From positions 1 to 64,000 of the forward strand of contig NZ_JBHLVH010000019.1 of NCBI RefSeq assembly GCF_042433515.1: 64,000 nucleotides of DNA, in the 5' to 3' direction. The DNA comes from Kytococcus schroeteri (GTDB taxonomy: Bacteria > Actinomycetota > Actinomycetes > Actinomycetales > Dermatophilaceae). Below, piece by piece: positions 1 through 6,985 of this stretch. Position 1 is the first letter of the stretch; each line of letters starts with the position of its first letter. The notes beneath the pieces are model-generated. The model was not told where the DNA came from, made no database searches, and saw only the letters and a list, made by a program, of their open reading frames with translations. The translations under genes and the position numbers were made by a program.

Positions 1-13
1 GCCGATAACTTGC
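1..13 (+). rRNA. rrl: 3' end of 23S rRNA (partial)
   Basis: The window opens with GCCGATAACTTG, the sequence that closes actinobacterial 23S rRNA (the usual context is ...AATAGGCCGATAACTTG). Everything upstream lies outside the window. The exact 3' end is estimated from where the closing helix of 23S should stop. A correctly spaced 5S gene downstream supports the call. Confidence 0.65.
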
Positions 14-201
14 TACAAAGGTGCTACGCGTCCACTGTGTGGTTCCCGGAAAACACACCCCGGGAAACAACCAGCGACCACTTTGGGTTTGTGCCTGGGT
101 GGGTGGTTGGTTCAAGTGAATACGAGTCTCGTGAGGCCACCATGCGTGTGTGTGGTTCGAGACACGAATCGACTCGCCAGAGTGTGTGTGAGTACGAGAG
201 T
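14..201 (+). other. 23S-5S rRNA internal spacer
   Basis: A 188-base spacer with no credible gene. It holds a small hairpin (TTCCCGG at 43-49 with CCGGGAA at 59-65) and a short palindrome, ACGAGTCTCGT, near 122-132. Both are the kind of structure expected around rRNA processing sites. The short ORFs crossing it on both strands are chance. Confidence 0.6.
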
Positions 202-320
202 GTTTCGGTGGTCATAGCGAAGGGGAAACGCCCGGTCACATTCCGAACCCGGAAGCTAAGCCCTTCAGCGCCGATGGTACTGCACTGGGAACGGTGTGGG
301 AGAGTAGGACACCGCCGAAC
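202..320 (+). rRNA. rrf: 5S ribosomal RNA
   Basis: About 119 bases beginning GTTTCGGTGGTCATAGCG and ending CACCGCCGAAC. The two ends pair to form helix I, allowing G-U pairs. The internal conserved stretch (CCCGGTCACATTCCGAACCCGGAAG, written here only as a landmark near 230-254) and the loop GGGAGAGTAGGACACCGCC are typical of bacterial 5S. Length and position after 23S both fit. Confidence 0.95.
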
Positions 321-329
321 TCAACGTTT

Positions 330-369
330 GTTTCAGCCCCGCCCAACTGTTGTTGGTCGGGGCTGAAAC
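330..369 (+). terminator. rRNA operon terminator
   Basis: Twelve-base arms GTTTCAGCCCCG (330-341) and CGGGGCTGAAAC (358-369) pair perfectly, and an inner CCAAC/GTTGG extends the stem. It begins 10 bases after 5S and has no long T-run, as is common in high-GC actinobacteria. Confidence 0.85.
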
Positions 370-434
370 CATTCCCGGGGGTTGTGTTGGGGGTGGGCCG
401 TGCGCGTCCCCATGGGGAAGGGAGAGGTGCCCCG

Positions 435-440
435 TAGAAT
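435..440 (+). promoter_or_regulatory. -10 box, apparent leaderless promoter of the 448 ORF
   Basis: TAGAAT ends 7 bases before the ATG at 448, so transcription would start at or next to the start codon. No Shine-Dalgarno is visible at that ATG. The combination suggests a leaderless mRNA covering the small ORF and tlyA. Confidence 0.55.
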
Positions 441-447
441 CGGTGTC

Positions 448-636
448 ATGACTGGCTCTGACGCGCTTGGTAGCGAGCACCCGCAGCTCCCGGGGACGCA
501 CCAGGTGGACCTCGAGGACCTTCTGGGTCGGGTGAGAGGGCTGGAGTCCGAGGTGGGTGATCTCGAGGCGTCCTTGGAGGCTCCTGCACCGGCTGGTCCC
601 GTTCCGGGGGCGCCCGGTCACGCCTCGTCCGACTGA
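448..636 (+). CDS. small hypothetical acidic protein (62 aa)
   Basis: Function not recognised. The 62-residue product is acidic in the middle (repeated Leu/Glu, e.g. DLEDLLGRVRGLESEVGDLE), suggesting one amphipathic or coiled-coil helix, and ends in a Pro/Ala/Gly tail. The start at 448 is chosen because a good -10 box lies 7 bases upstream; the frame is also open from 382 but has no supporting signal there. It ends 9 bases before tlyA and is probably co-transcribed with it. Small helical ORFs of this kind often precede tlyA/nadK/recN in actinobacteria (inference from family context). Confidence 0.6.
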   Translation: MTGSDALGSEHPQLPGTHQVDLEDLLGRVRGLESEVGDLEASLEAPAPAGPVPGAPGHASSD

Positions 637-645
637 CCCCCCCCG

Positions 646-1485
646 ATGCGTCTCGACAAGGCCCTCACGGACCGGGGACTGGCCCGCTCCCGCTCCCATG
701 CCCAGCAGCTCGTTGCCGAGGGCTCGGTTCTGGTGGACGGGCGTGCAGCGAGCCGTTCCTCCCAGCAGGTGGGGGAGACGAGTGTGCTCCGGGTGGCCGA
801 CGGTCGGCGACAGGGCGAGGTGAGCCGGGCCCAGCGGAAGCTCGGTCGTGCGCGATCGTTGTGGCCCCGTGTGTTCGTCCCCGCTGGCACAGCGGTCGAC
901 CTCGGGGCATCGACGGGTGGGTTCACCCAGGAGTTGCTCGACGCCGGGTGGGAGGACGTCTGGGCCATCGACGTCGGGCACGACCAGCTGGTCGACGCGC
1001 TGCGGAGCGACCCCCGGGTGGTGGTCCGCGAGGGCGTCAACGCCCGGGACCTGTCGCAGATGACCGACGCCGGGTTGCGGCGTTGCATGGCACGGCTCGT
1101 GGTGTGTGACGTCAGCTTCATCTCGCTGCGGCTGGTGCTTCCCACCATCGCGTGGCTGCTCCAGGACGGGGGAACGGCGGTTGTGTTGGTGAAGCCCCAG
1201 TTCGAGGTGGGGCCCGCCCGGGTCCGCCAGGGGATCGTGGAGCGGGGGACCGACCGGCACGAGGCGATGGCGGTGGTTCTCGACGCAGCCGCGCAGGCGG
1301 GTCTGCGTCCCCACGGTGTCGCATCCAGTGGGACCCCGGGGACCCACGGGAACGTGGAGTTCGTGGTGCGTCTGGAGACCGGGGACGCCGCGCGCGAGGT
1401 TGTCGGGGCCGCGTGGCACAGTGGGCTCCCGGATGTCGAGGACCCCTTCTGGAACGGTGACGATGACAGCGCACTCGAGCTCTGA
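646..1485 (+). CDS. tlyA: TlyA family rRNA (cytidine-2'-O)-methyltransferase
   Basis: A 279-residue protein matching TlyA, which 2'-O-methylates cytidines in 16S and 23S rRNA using SAM; in mycobacteria its loss gives capreomycin resistance. An S4 RNA-binding domain covers about residues 1-60, beginning MRLDKALTDRGLARSR. The FtsJ-like fold follows, with SAM motif DLGASTGGF at 85-93. The catalytic tetrad of the family appears as K65, D155 (VVCDVSF), K183 (LVKPQFE) and E238 (HGNVEF). There is no clear ribosome site at the ATG, so it is probably translated by coupling to the small ORF 9 bases upstream. It overlaps nadK. Confidence 0.93.
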   Translation: MRLDKALTDRGLARSRSHAQQLVAEGSVLVDGRAASRSSQQVGETSVLRVADGRRQGEVSRAQRKLGRARSLWPRVFVPAGTAVDLGASTGGFTQELLDAGWEDVWAIDVGHDQLVDALRSDPRVVVREGVNARDLSQMTDAGLRRCMARLVVCDVSFISLRLVLPTIAWLLQDGGTAVVLVKPQFEVGPARVRQGIVERGTDRHEAMAVVLDAAAQAGLRPHGVASSGTPGTHGNVEFVVRLETGDAAREVVGAAWHSGLPDVEDPFWNGDDDSALEL

Positions 1486-2437
1486 CGCCCTCGGGGCCGA
1501 CCAGCCCCGTGTCGTGGTGCTCTGTGCGCACCCGGGACGTCGGGACGCCGTGGGTGTGGCCGTGCAGGTGGCGCGGCTCCTGGGTGAGCGTGGCCTGGTC
1601 GTGGCGGTTCCGCCCGACCAGGTGGAGGCGCTGCGTGCGCAGGCGGACTCGCCCATGGAGGAGCTTGGCGAGCAGCACCGCCCCGAGCTGGTGGTGGTGC
1701 TGGGCGGGGACGGGACGATCCTGCGGGGCGCCGCGGTGGCCAAGGAGTACGACGTGCCGCTGCTGGGGGTGAACCTGGGGCACGTGGGCTTCCTCGCCGA
1801 GGCGGAGCGCGAGGACGTGGAGCTCACGGTGGAGCACATCGTGGAGCGGAGCTACTCGGTCGAGCACCGCATGGCCCTCGACGTGGCGGTCTACGTTGAG
1901 GGTGAGCGCACGGCCACGGGGTGGGCACTCAACGAGGCCACCGTGGAGAAGGGCTCGCGCGAGCGAATGGTGGAGCTGGCCCTGGAGGTCGACGGGCGTC
2001 CGCTGGCCACGTGGGGGTGCGACGGCATCATCATGGCCACCCCGACCGGGAGCACCGCCTACGCCTTCAGCGCCGGGGGGCCGGTGGTGTGGCCGAACGT
2101 GGAGGCGATTCTCACGGTGCCGCTCAGCGCCCACGCCCTCTTCTCGCGCCCGCTGGTGCTGGGTCCGACGACCGAGCTCGCGGTCGAGGTGGTGACGGAG
2201 TCCCCCGGCATCGGGGTGCTGTGGTGCGACGGGCGCGCGGTCAGCGACCTGCCCCCGGGGGCGCGCGTCGAGGTCTCGCGCAGCGCGCACCCGGTCCGGT
2301 TGGCCCGGCCGGCCAGTTCACCCTTCACCGACCGGCTCGTGCGCAAGTTCGGCCTGTCGGTCGAGGGATGGCGCGGCACCGCCCGGTCCCGCGCGCGGGG
2401 CCTGGACGTGGGGACCGAGGAAGGGACGCACCGATGA
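1463..2437 (+). CDS. nadK: NAD kinase
   Basis: NAD kinase phosphorylates NAD+ to NADP+ in the cytoplasm. The 324-residue product carries the GGDGT motif (81-85) that binds the phosphate donor and the NE motif (N157-E158) in ALNEATVEKG. It has the Gly-rich CDGIIMATPTGSTAY segment of the family. The frame is open further upstream, but the ATG at 1463 gives a normal N-terminus and a 23-base overlap with tlyA; a GTG at 1457 is the alternative. The stop overlaps the recN ATG (ATGA). The tlyA-nadK-recN order is conserved in actinobacteria. Confidence 0.95.
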   Translation: MTAHSSSDALGADQPRVVVLCAHPGRRDAVGVAVQVARLLGERGLVVAVPPDQVEALRAQADSPMEELGEQHRPELVVVLGGDGTILRGAAVAKEYDVPLLGVNLGHVGFLAEAEREDVELTVEHIVERSYSVEHRMALDVAVYVEGERTATGWALNEATVEKGSRERMVELALEVDGRPLATWGCDGIIMATPTGSTAYAFSAGGPVVWPNVEAILTVPLSAHALFSRPLVLGPTTELAVEVVTESPGIGVLWCDGRAVSDLPPGARVEVSRSAHPVRLARPASSPFTDRLVRKFGLSVEGWRGTARSRARGLDVGTEEGTHR

Positions 2438-4326
2438 GCACGACCAGCCAGGACGACGCGGTGACGCAGGCCCACGGGACGGGGAACGAGCCGTGGCTGA
2501 GCACCGTCGAGATCCGCAACCTGGGCGTCATCCACGACGCCACCGTGGAGCTCGACCGGGGCCTCACCGTGGTGACCGGTGAGACCGGCGCCGGCAAGAC
2601 GATGATGGTGCAGAGCCTCTCGCTGCTGCTCGGCCGGCGTGCGGAGTCGGGCTGGGTGCGCCACGGGGCCGAGGCCGCCGTGGTCACCGGGGTGTACGAG
2701 GTGCCCGGGGGCGCCGAGCGGTCGGACGCCGTGCAGGCGGTCGAGGGCGCCGGCGGCTTCGTGGAGGACGGTGAGCTGCTGGTGACCCGGCGCGTCACCA
2801 CGGCCGGTCGGTCGGCGGCATCGGTGGGCGGCGCGCGGGTACCGGTGCGGACGCTCTCCGGGGTGAGTGAGCGTCTCGTGGCCATCCACGGGCAGGCTGA
2901 CCAGTGGCGCCTGCTCTCGGCCGACGCGCACCGTGAGGTGCTCGACGCCTTCGGTGGGGCCCCGGTGGTCGAGCGGCTCGAGGCCTACCGGGTGGCCCGG
3001 GACGAGGTGGTGCGCCTCGACCGGGCGCTGCGCGACTTCGACGCCGAGCGGACCCTGCGCTCCCAGCGGGCCGCGTGGCTCCGCAAGGGCCTCGACCTCC
3101 TGGAGACGGTGAAGCCGGAGCCGGGGGAGGAACAGGAGCTGCGCGAGCGCGTGGCCCGGCTGGACCACGCGGCCGACCTGGTGGAGGCGGGCCACGTGGC
3201 GGCCGGTGCGCTCTCGGGTGACCCCACCGACACGATGCCCGAGCCCGGCGCCGTGGAGCTCGTGGGGCAGGCCCGTGAGGCGATGGAGCGGGTGGCCCAC
3301 GTCGACGCCGAGGTGGGGGAGCTGCACGGCCGCCTGCGCGAGCTGGGGGTGCTCGCGCAGGAGCTGGCCGCCGACCTCTCCTCATGGGTGGGCGGGCTGG
3401 ACCTCGACCCCGGGGAGCTGCAGGTCCTGCACGAACGCCGTGCGGCCCTGCGTTCCCTGGCCCAGGAGTTCGGCCGTCCCGAGCTGCTGCCCGCGGGCCA
3501 CCCCCTGCTCGACCCTCAGGTGGAGGTTGAGGGTCTCGAGGGTGCGAGCGGGGCAGGGGGCGCGCTCGTCGAGGGTGAGGGTGCGGCGGTGGCACCCTCG
3601 GCGGACATCGCCCTGGCCTGGGGTGAGTTGGCGGCCCAGGAGCTCGATGGCCTCGGGACCTCCGACGAGGACCGGGAGCGACTGGCCGGTGAGCTTGAGG
3701 AGGCGCGGACCACGGCGCGCGTGGCTGCCGACGCGCTCACGGCGCTCCGGCGGCAGGTGGCGTCGGACCTGGGGGAGCGGGTCACTGCCGAGGTCCGTGC
3801 CCTGGCCATGCCGAAGGCAGAGGTCACCGTGGCGGTGGAGGGGGCCCGGCCCGGCCCGCACGGCGCGGACGCGGTGGAGATCCGGATGGCCCCCAACCCC
3901 GGCGTGCCCGCCCGGACGGTGGCCAAGGCCGCCTCGGGAGGTGAGCTCAGCCGCCTCATGCTGGCGCTCGAGGTGGTGGTGGGCGACGCCGAGGGCGGCG
4001 TGCCGACCATGGTGTTCGACGAGGTGGACGCCGGTGTCGGCGGTGAGGCGGCACACGCCATCGGGGCCCGTCTGGCCAGGATCGCCGCGGAGCGCCAGGT
4101 GATCGTGGTGACCCACCTGCCGCAGGTGGCTGCCTATGCCGACCGGCACCTGGTGATCGCCAAGAGCGACGACGGGGCGGTGACCACCTCGGACGTGGCC
4201 CCGGTGGAGGGCGAGGCGCGGTTGGCCGAGCTCGCACGGATGCTGGGAGGTGTCTCCGAGAGCCGCAGCGCTCGGGAACACGCCGCCGAGCTCGTGGAGG
4301 CCGCCCGGGAGCGACGCGGGTCCTGA
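2434..4326 (+). CDS. recN: DNA repair protein RecN
   Basis: A 630-residue SMC-like ATPase acting in recombinational double-strand break repair. It has Walker A GETGAGKT (49-56) near the N-terminus, a long charged coiled-coil middle, the ABC signature SGGELSRLM at about residue 500, and Walker B TMVFDEVDAGVGG at about 525. This is the split head / coiled-coil arm layout of RecN. The ATG overlaps the nadK stop. At 630 residues it is longer than the usual 550-590; the extra length lies in the middle, including a Gly/Ala/Glu-rich stretch around residues 365-390. Confidence 0.95.
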   Translation: MSTTSQDDAVTQAHGTGNEPWLSTVEIRNLGVIHDATVELDRGLTVVTGETGAGKTMMVQSLSLLLGRRAESGWVRHGAEAAVVTGVYEVPGGAERSDAVQAVEGAGGFVEDGELLVTRRVTTAGRSAASVGGARVPVRTLSGVSERLVAIHGQADQWRLLSADAHREVLDAFGGAPVVERLEAYRVARDEVVRLDRALRDFDAERTLRSQRAAWLRKGLDLLETVKPEPGEEQELRERVARLDHAADLVEAGHVAAGALSGDPTDTMPEPGAVELVGQAREAMERVAHVDAEVGELHGRLRELGVLAQELAADLSSWVGGLDLDPGELQVLHERRAALRSLAQEFGRPELLPAGHPLLDPQVEVEGLEGASGAGGALVEGEGAAVAPSADIALAWGELAAQELDGLGTSDEDRERLAGELEEARTTARVAADALTALRRQVASDLGERVTAEVRALAMPKAEVTVAVEGARPGPHGADAVEIRMAPNPGVPARTVAKAASGGELSRLMLALEVVVGDAEGGVPTMVFDEVDAGVGGEAAHAIGARLARIAAERQVIVVTHLPQVAAYADRHLVIAKSDDGAVTTSDVAPVEGEARLAELARMLGGVSESRSAREHAAELVEAARERRGS

Positions 4327-4368
4327 GGGCCCCGGCGGGGCGGTGGCGTGGCGCCGCGGGCAAGGGGG

Positions 4369-4374
4369 TAGATT
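4369..4374 (+). promoter_or_regulatory. -10 box of pyrG (leaderless)
   Basis: TAGATT ends 8 bases before the GTG at 4383, in the 56-base gap after recN. No Shine-Dalgarno lies between them, so the pyrG mRNA likely begins at the start codon. Confidence 0.5.
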
Positions 4375-4382
4375 GGCAGCCC

Positions 4383-6044
4383 GTGGTGGCACAGACTCGA
4401 CACATCTTCGTGACCGGCGGCGTCGTCTCCTCCCTCGGGAAGGGACTGACCGCGTCCTCCCTCGGACTCCTCCTGCGTTCGCGTGGCCTGAAGGTCACCA
4501 TGCAGAAGCTGGACCCGTACATCAACGTGGATCCGGGGACCATGAACCCCTTCCAGCACGGCGAGGTGTTCGTGACCGAGGACGGTGGTGAGACCGACCT
4601 CGACATCGGCCACTACGAGCGCTTCCTGGACGACAACCTCACGGCGGGCGCCAACGTGACGACCGGGCAGGTGTACCACTCGGTCATCGCCAAGGAGCGC
4701 CGCGGCGAGTACCTGGGCGACACCGTGCAGGTGATCCCGCACATCACCAACGAGATCGTCGAGCGCATGCGGGCCGCGGCCACCGTGCCCGAGGGCGCGG
4801 ACCGCCCGGACGTGATCATCACCGAGATCGGCGGGACCGTCGGCGACATCGAGTCCCTGCCCTTCCTCGAGGCGGCCCGCCAGGTGCGCCACCAGCTGGG
4901 CCGCGACAACGTGTTCTTCCTGCACGTCTCCCTGGTGCCCTTCATCGGCCCCTCCGGCGAGCTCAAGACCAAGCCGACCCAGCACTCGGTGGCCCGCCTG
5001 CGCGAGTACGGCATCCAGCCCGACGCCGTCGTGGTGCGCGCCGACCGCCAGCTCCCCGAGGGCATCAAGAACAAGATCTCGATGTCCTGCGACGTCGACC
5101 GCGAGGCCGTGGCCACCTGCCCGGACGCGCCGAGCATCTACGACATCCCCAAGGTGCTCCACGGCGAGGGCTTGGACGCCGTGGTCATCCGCCGCCTCGG
5201 GCTGCCGTTCAAGGACGTCGACTGGACCGCCTGGGACGACCTGCTCACCCGTGTTCACCAGCCCGAGCACCAGGTGGAGGTGGCCGTGGTCGGCAAGTAC
5301 GTCGACCTGCCCGACGCCTACCTCTCGATCTCCGAGGCGCTGCGCGCCGGCGGCTTCCACCACCGGGCGAAGGTGTCCCTGCGTTGGGTGGCCAGCGACC
5401 GTTGCCAGACCCCCGAGGGGGCGCAGGAGGCGCTGGGCGGGGTGGACGCCGTGCTCGTGCCCGGTGGCTTCGGCATCCGCGGCATCGAGGGCAAGCTCGG
5501 TGCCCTGACCTGGGCGCGCGAGCAGAAGGTGCCCACGCTGGGCATCTGCCTGGGCATGCAGTGCATGGTCATCGAGCACGCGCGCAACGCCGCCGGCCTC
5601 GAGGGGGCCTCGAGCACCGAGTTCGAGGACGCCACCGAGCACCCGGTGATCGCCACGATGGCTGAGCAGCTGGAGTTCGTGGGCGGCAAGGGCGACCTGG
5701 GCGGCACGATGCGCCTGGGCGCCTACGACGCCACCCTGGCCGAGGGCTCCGTGGCCGCGACCGCCTATGGCAGCACGCAGGTGAGCGAGCGCCACCGCCA
5801 CCGTTACGAGGTGAACAACGCCTACCGTGAGCAGCTGGAGTCCACCGGCCTGGTGCTCTCGGGCACCTCGCCCGACGGTGGCCTCGTGGAGTTCGTGGAG
5901 CTGCCGGCCGAGACCCACCCCTTCTACGTGGGCACCCAGGCCCACCCGGAGCTGAAGTCCCGCCCGCACCGTGCGCACCCGCTGTTCGCCGGCCTGGTGG
6001 GCGCGGCCATCGAGCGCCGGGGAGCGTCCGGGACGTCAGCGTGA
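4383..6044 (+). CDS. pyrG: CTP synthase
   Basis: CTP synthase converts UTP to CTP with ATP and glutamine. The 553-residue product has the N-terminal synthetase domain beginning after VAQTRHIFVTGGVVSSLGKGLTASSLG (only the P-loop SLGKGL is diagnostic), and a C-terminal class I glutamine amidotransferase domain with nucleophile Cys389 in LGICLGMQ and the AHPE motif near the end. The GTG at 4383 or the next codon, GTG 4386, may start; the -10 spacing favours 4383. It supplies CTP from the UTP made by the pyr operon further along. The last bases overlap the Nudix gene (GTGA). Confidence 0.97.
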   Translation: MVAQTRHIFVTGGVVSSLGKGLTASSLGLLLRSRGLKVTMQKLDPYINVDPGTMNPFQHGEVFVTEDGGETDLDIGHYERFLDDNLTAGANVTTGQVYHSVIAKERRGEYLGDTVQVIPHITNEIVERMRAAATVPEGADRPDVIITEIGGTVGDIESLPFLEAARQVRHQLGRDNVFFLHVSLVPFIGPSGELKTKPTQHSVARLREYGIQPDAVVVRADRQLPEGIKNKISMSCDVDREAVATCPDAPSIYDIPKVLHGEGLDAVVIRRLGLPFKDVDWTAWDDLLTRVHQPEHQVEVAVVGKYVDLPDAYLSISEALRAGGFHHRAKVSLRWVASDRCQTPEGAQEALGGVDAVLVPGGFGIRGIEGKLGALTWAREQKVPTLGICLGMQCMVIEHARNAAGLEGASSTEFEDATEHPVIATMAEQLEFVGGKGDLGGTMRLGAYDATLAEGSVAATAYGSTQVSERHRHRYEVNNAYREQLESTGLVLSGTSPDGGLVEFVELPAETHPFYVGTQAHPELKSRPHRAHPLFAGLVGAAIERRGASGTSA

Positions 6045-6724
6045 CCCACGGGCTGGGGGCCTCGGCGCCGAGGGTGCAGGCCGGCTCGGCGCTGCGCGAC
6101 GAGGTGACCGACCTCGGCGCGGGCGCCGAGCGGGTGCTCCACGACGGCGCGCGCTACCCCGTGGTGGGGGCCGACGTGGCCCTGCAGGACGGGACCGCCT
6201 GGCGCGAGTGGACCCGTCACCCGGGGGCAGTGGCCGTGCTGGCCACCCGTCCGGTGACCGGCGAGCCCGGCGAGGTGGAGGTCTACCTGGTGCGCCAGTA
6301 CCGGCACCCGGTCCGCACCACGGCCTGGGAGGTGCCGGCCGGTCTGCTCGACCAGCCCGGGGAGCCGATGCAGGCCGCCGCGGCCCGTGAGCTGGCCGAG
6401 GAGGCCGCCCTCACCGCCTCGCGCTGGGTGACGCTCGTGGACTTCCACACCACCCCCGGCGGGTCCGCGGAGGCCATCCGGGTGTTCTGGGCCACCGACG
6501 TGGAGGACGTGGCCGAGGACTCCTTCGAGCGCCAGGGCGAGGAGGCCGAGATGACTGGCCACTGGGTGCGGCTGTCCGACCTGCTCGATGCGGTGCACGC
6601 CGGTGGGGTGCACAACCCGAGCACCGTCATCGGGGCCCTCGCCCTGGACCGCGTGCTCCACCGCGGGGCGCCCACGCGCCCGGCCGACGCGCCCTACGAG
6701 GTGGGTCCGCTCGGGCACCGCTGA
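6041..6724 (+). CDS. Nudix hydrolase, ADP-ribose pyrophosphatase-like
   Basis: A 227-residue Nudix protein most like ADP-ribose pyrophosphatases (cleaving ADP-ribose to AMP and ribose-5-phosphate). The Nudix box runs from Gly101 through RELAEE (116-121), preceded by WEVPAGLLDQPGE. The spacing from Gly to the first Glu is one residue longer than the generic box; I recall the same spacing in the mycobacterial ADPRase next to pyrG. The GTG start overlaps the pyrG stop, so it is translationally coupled. The exact substrate is inferred. Confidence 0.88.
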   Translation: MTHGLGASAPRVQAGSALRDEVTDLGAGAERVLHDGARYPVVGADVALQDGTAWREWTRHPGAVAVLATRPVTGEPGEVEVYLVRQYRHPVRTTAWEVPAGLLDQPGEPMQAAAARELAEEAALTASRWVTLVDFHTTPGGSAEAIRVFWATDVEDVAEDSFERQGEEAEMTGHWVRLSDLLDAVHAGGVHNPSTVIGALALDRVLHRGAPTRPADAPYEVGPLGHR

Positions 6725-6740
6725 GGGCCCGCGGAATCGA

Positions 6741-6771
6741 TTGGCACACCAGCCGGCCCGACTGGCAGAAT
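6741..6771 (+). promoter_or_regulatory. candidate promoter of the aspS leader
   Basis: TTGGCA (6741-6746) resembles a -35 box and CAGAAT (6766-6771) a -10 box, with 19 bases between. Each differs from consensus at one position. A start near 6778 would give a leader of about 205 bases, the right size for a T-box. Confidence 0.4.
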
Positions 6772-6778
6772 CCGCCGC

Positions 6779-6985
6779 ATCGGCGAGGGCGGAGTGACGA
6801 CCCGCGGGATCCTGCCGATCGCGCGTCCGGCGGACCGACGAGAGGCCGGGCGTCCTGCCCGGCGAAGGTGTGGTGGCACCGCGACCTGGCCCCCGCCCAC
6901 ACCTCCCGGGCTGCCGTTCCCCCTCACGGACGGCACCCCTCGGGGCGGCGTCCGTGACGGGAGACCCGACCCGAAAGGACGACCC
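6779..6985 (+). promoter_or_regulatory. T-box riboswitch leader of aspS
   Basis: The T-box core is at 6866-6904. AGGTGTGG (6866-6873) is followed by TGGCACCGCG (6874-6883), and CCACACCT (6897-6904) pairs with the first arm over 8 perfect base pairs. This is the antiterminator/antisequestrator helix with its tRNA-binding bulge. The bulge TGGC would pair with a tRNA ending GCCA, i.e. discriminator G73, which tRNA-Asp has. A short stem I closed by ATCGGC/GCCGAT (6779-6830 region) contains Asp triplets (GAC at 6796 and 6799, GAT at 6828). A second stem, TCACGGACG with CGTCCGTGA (6924-6956), lies before the start and lacks a T-run, so control is probably translational. The specifier codon is not assigned. 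Confidence 0.72.

Noticed and set aside
265..1839. A 524-residue minus-strand frame from the 5S gene through tlyA
   Set aside because: It crosses rRNA and a terminator and is antisense to tlyA and nadK.
6794..6985. An N-terminally extended AspRS starting at GTG 6794
   Set aside because: The sequence forms a T-box leader, and the normal AspRS N-terminus starts at 6986 after AAAGGA.
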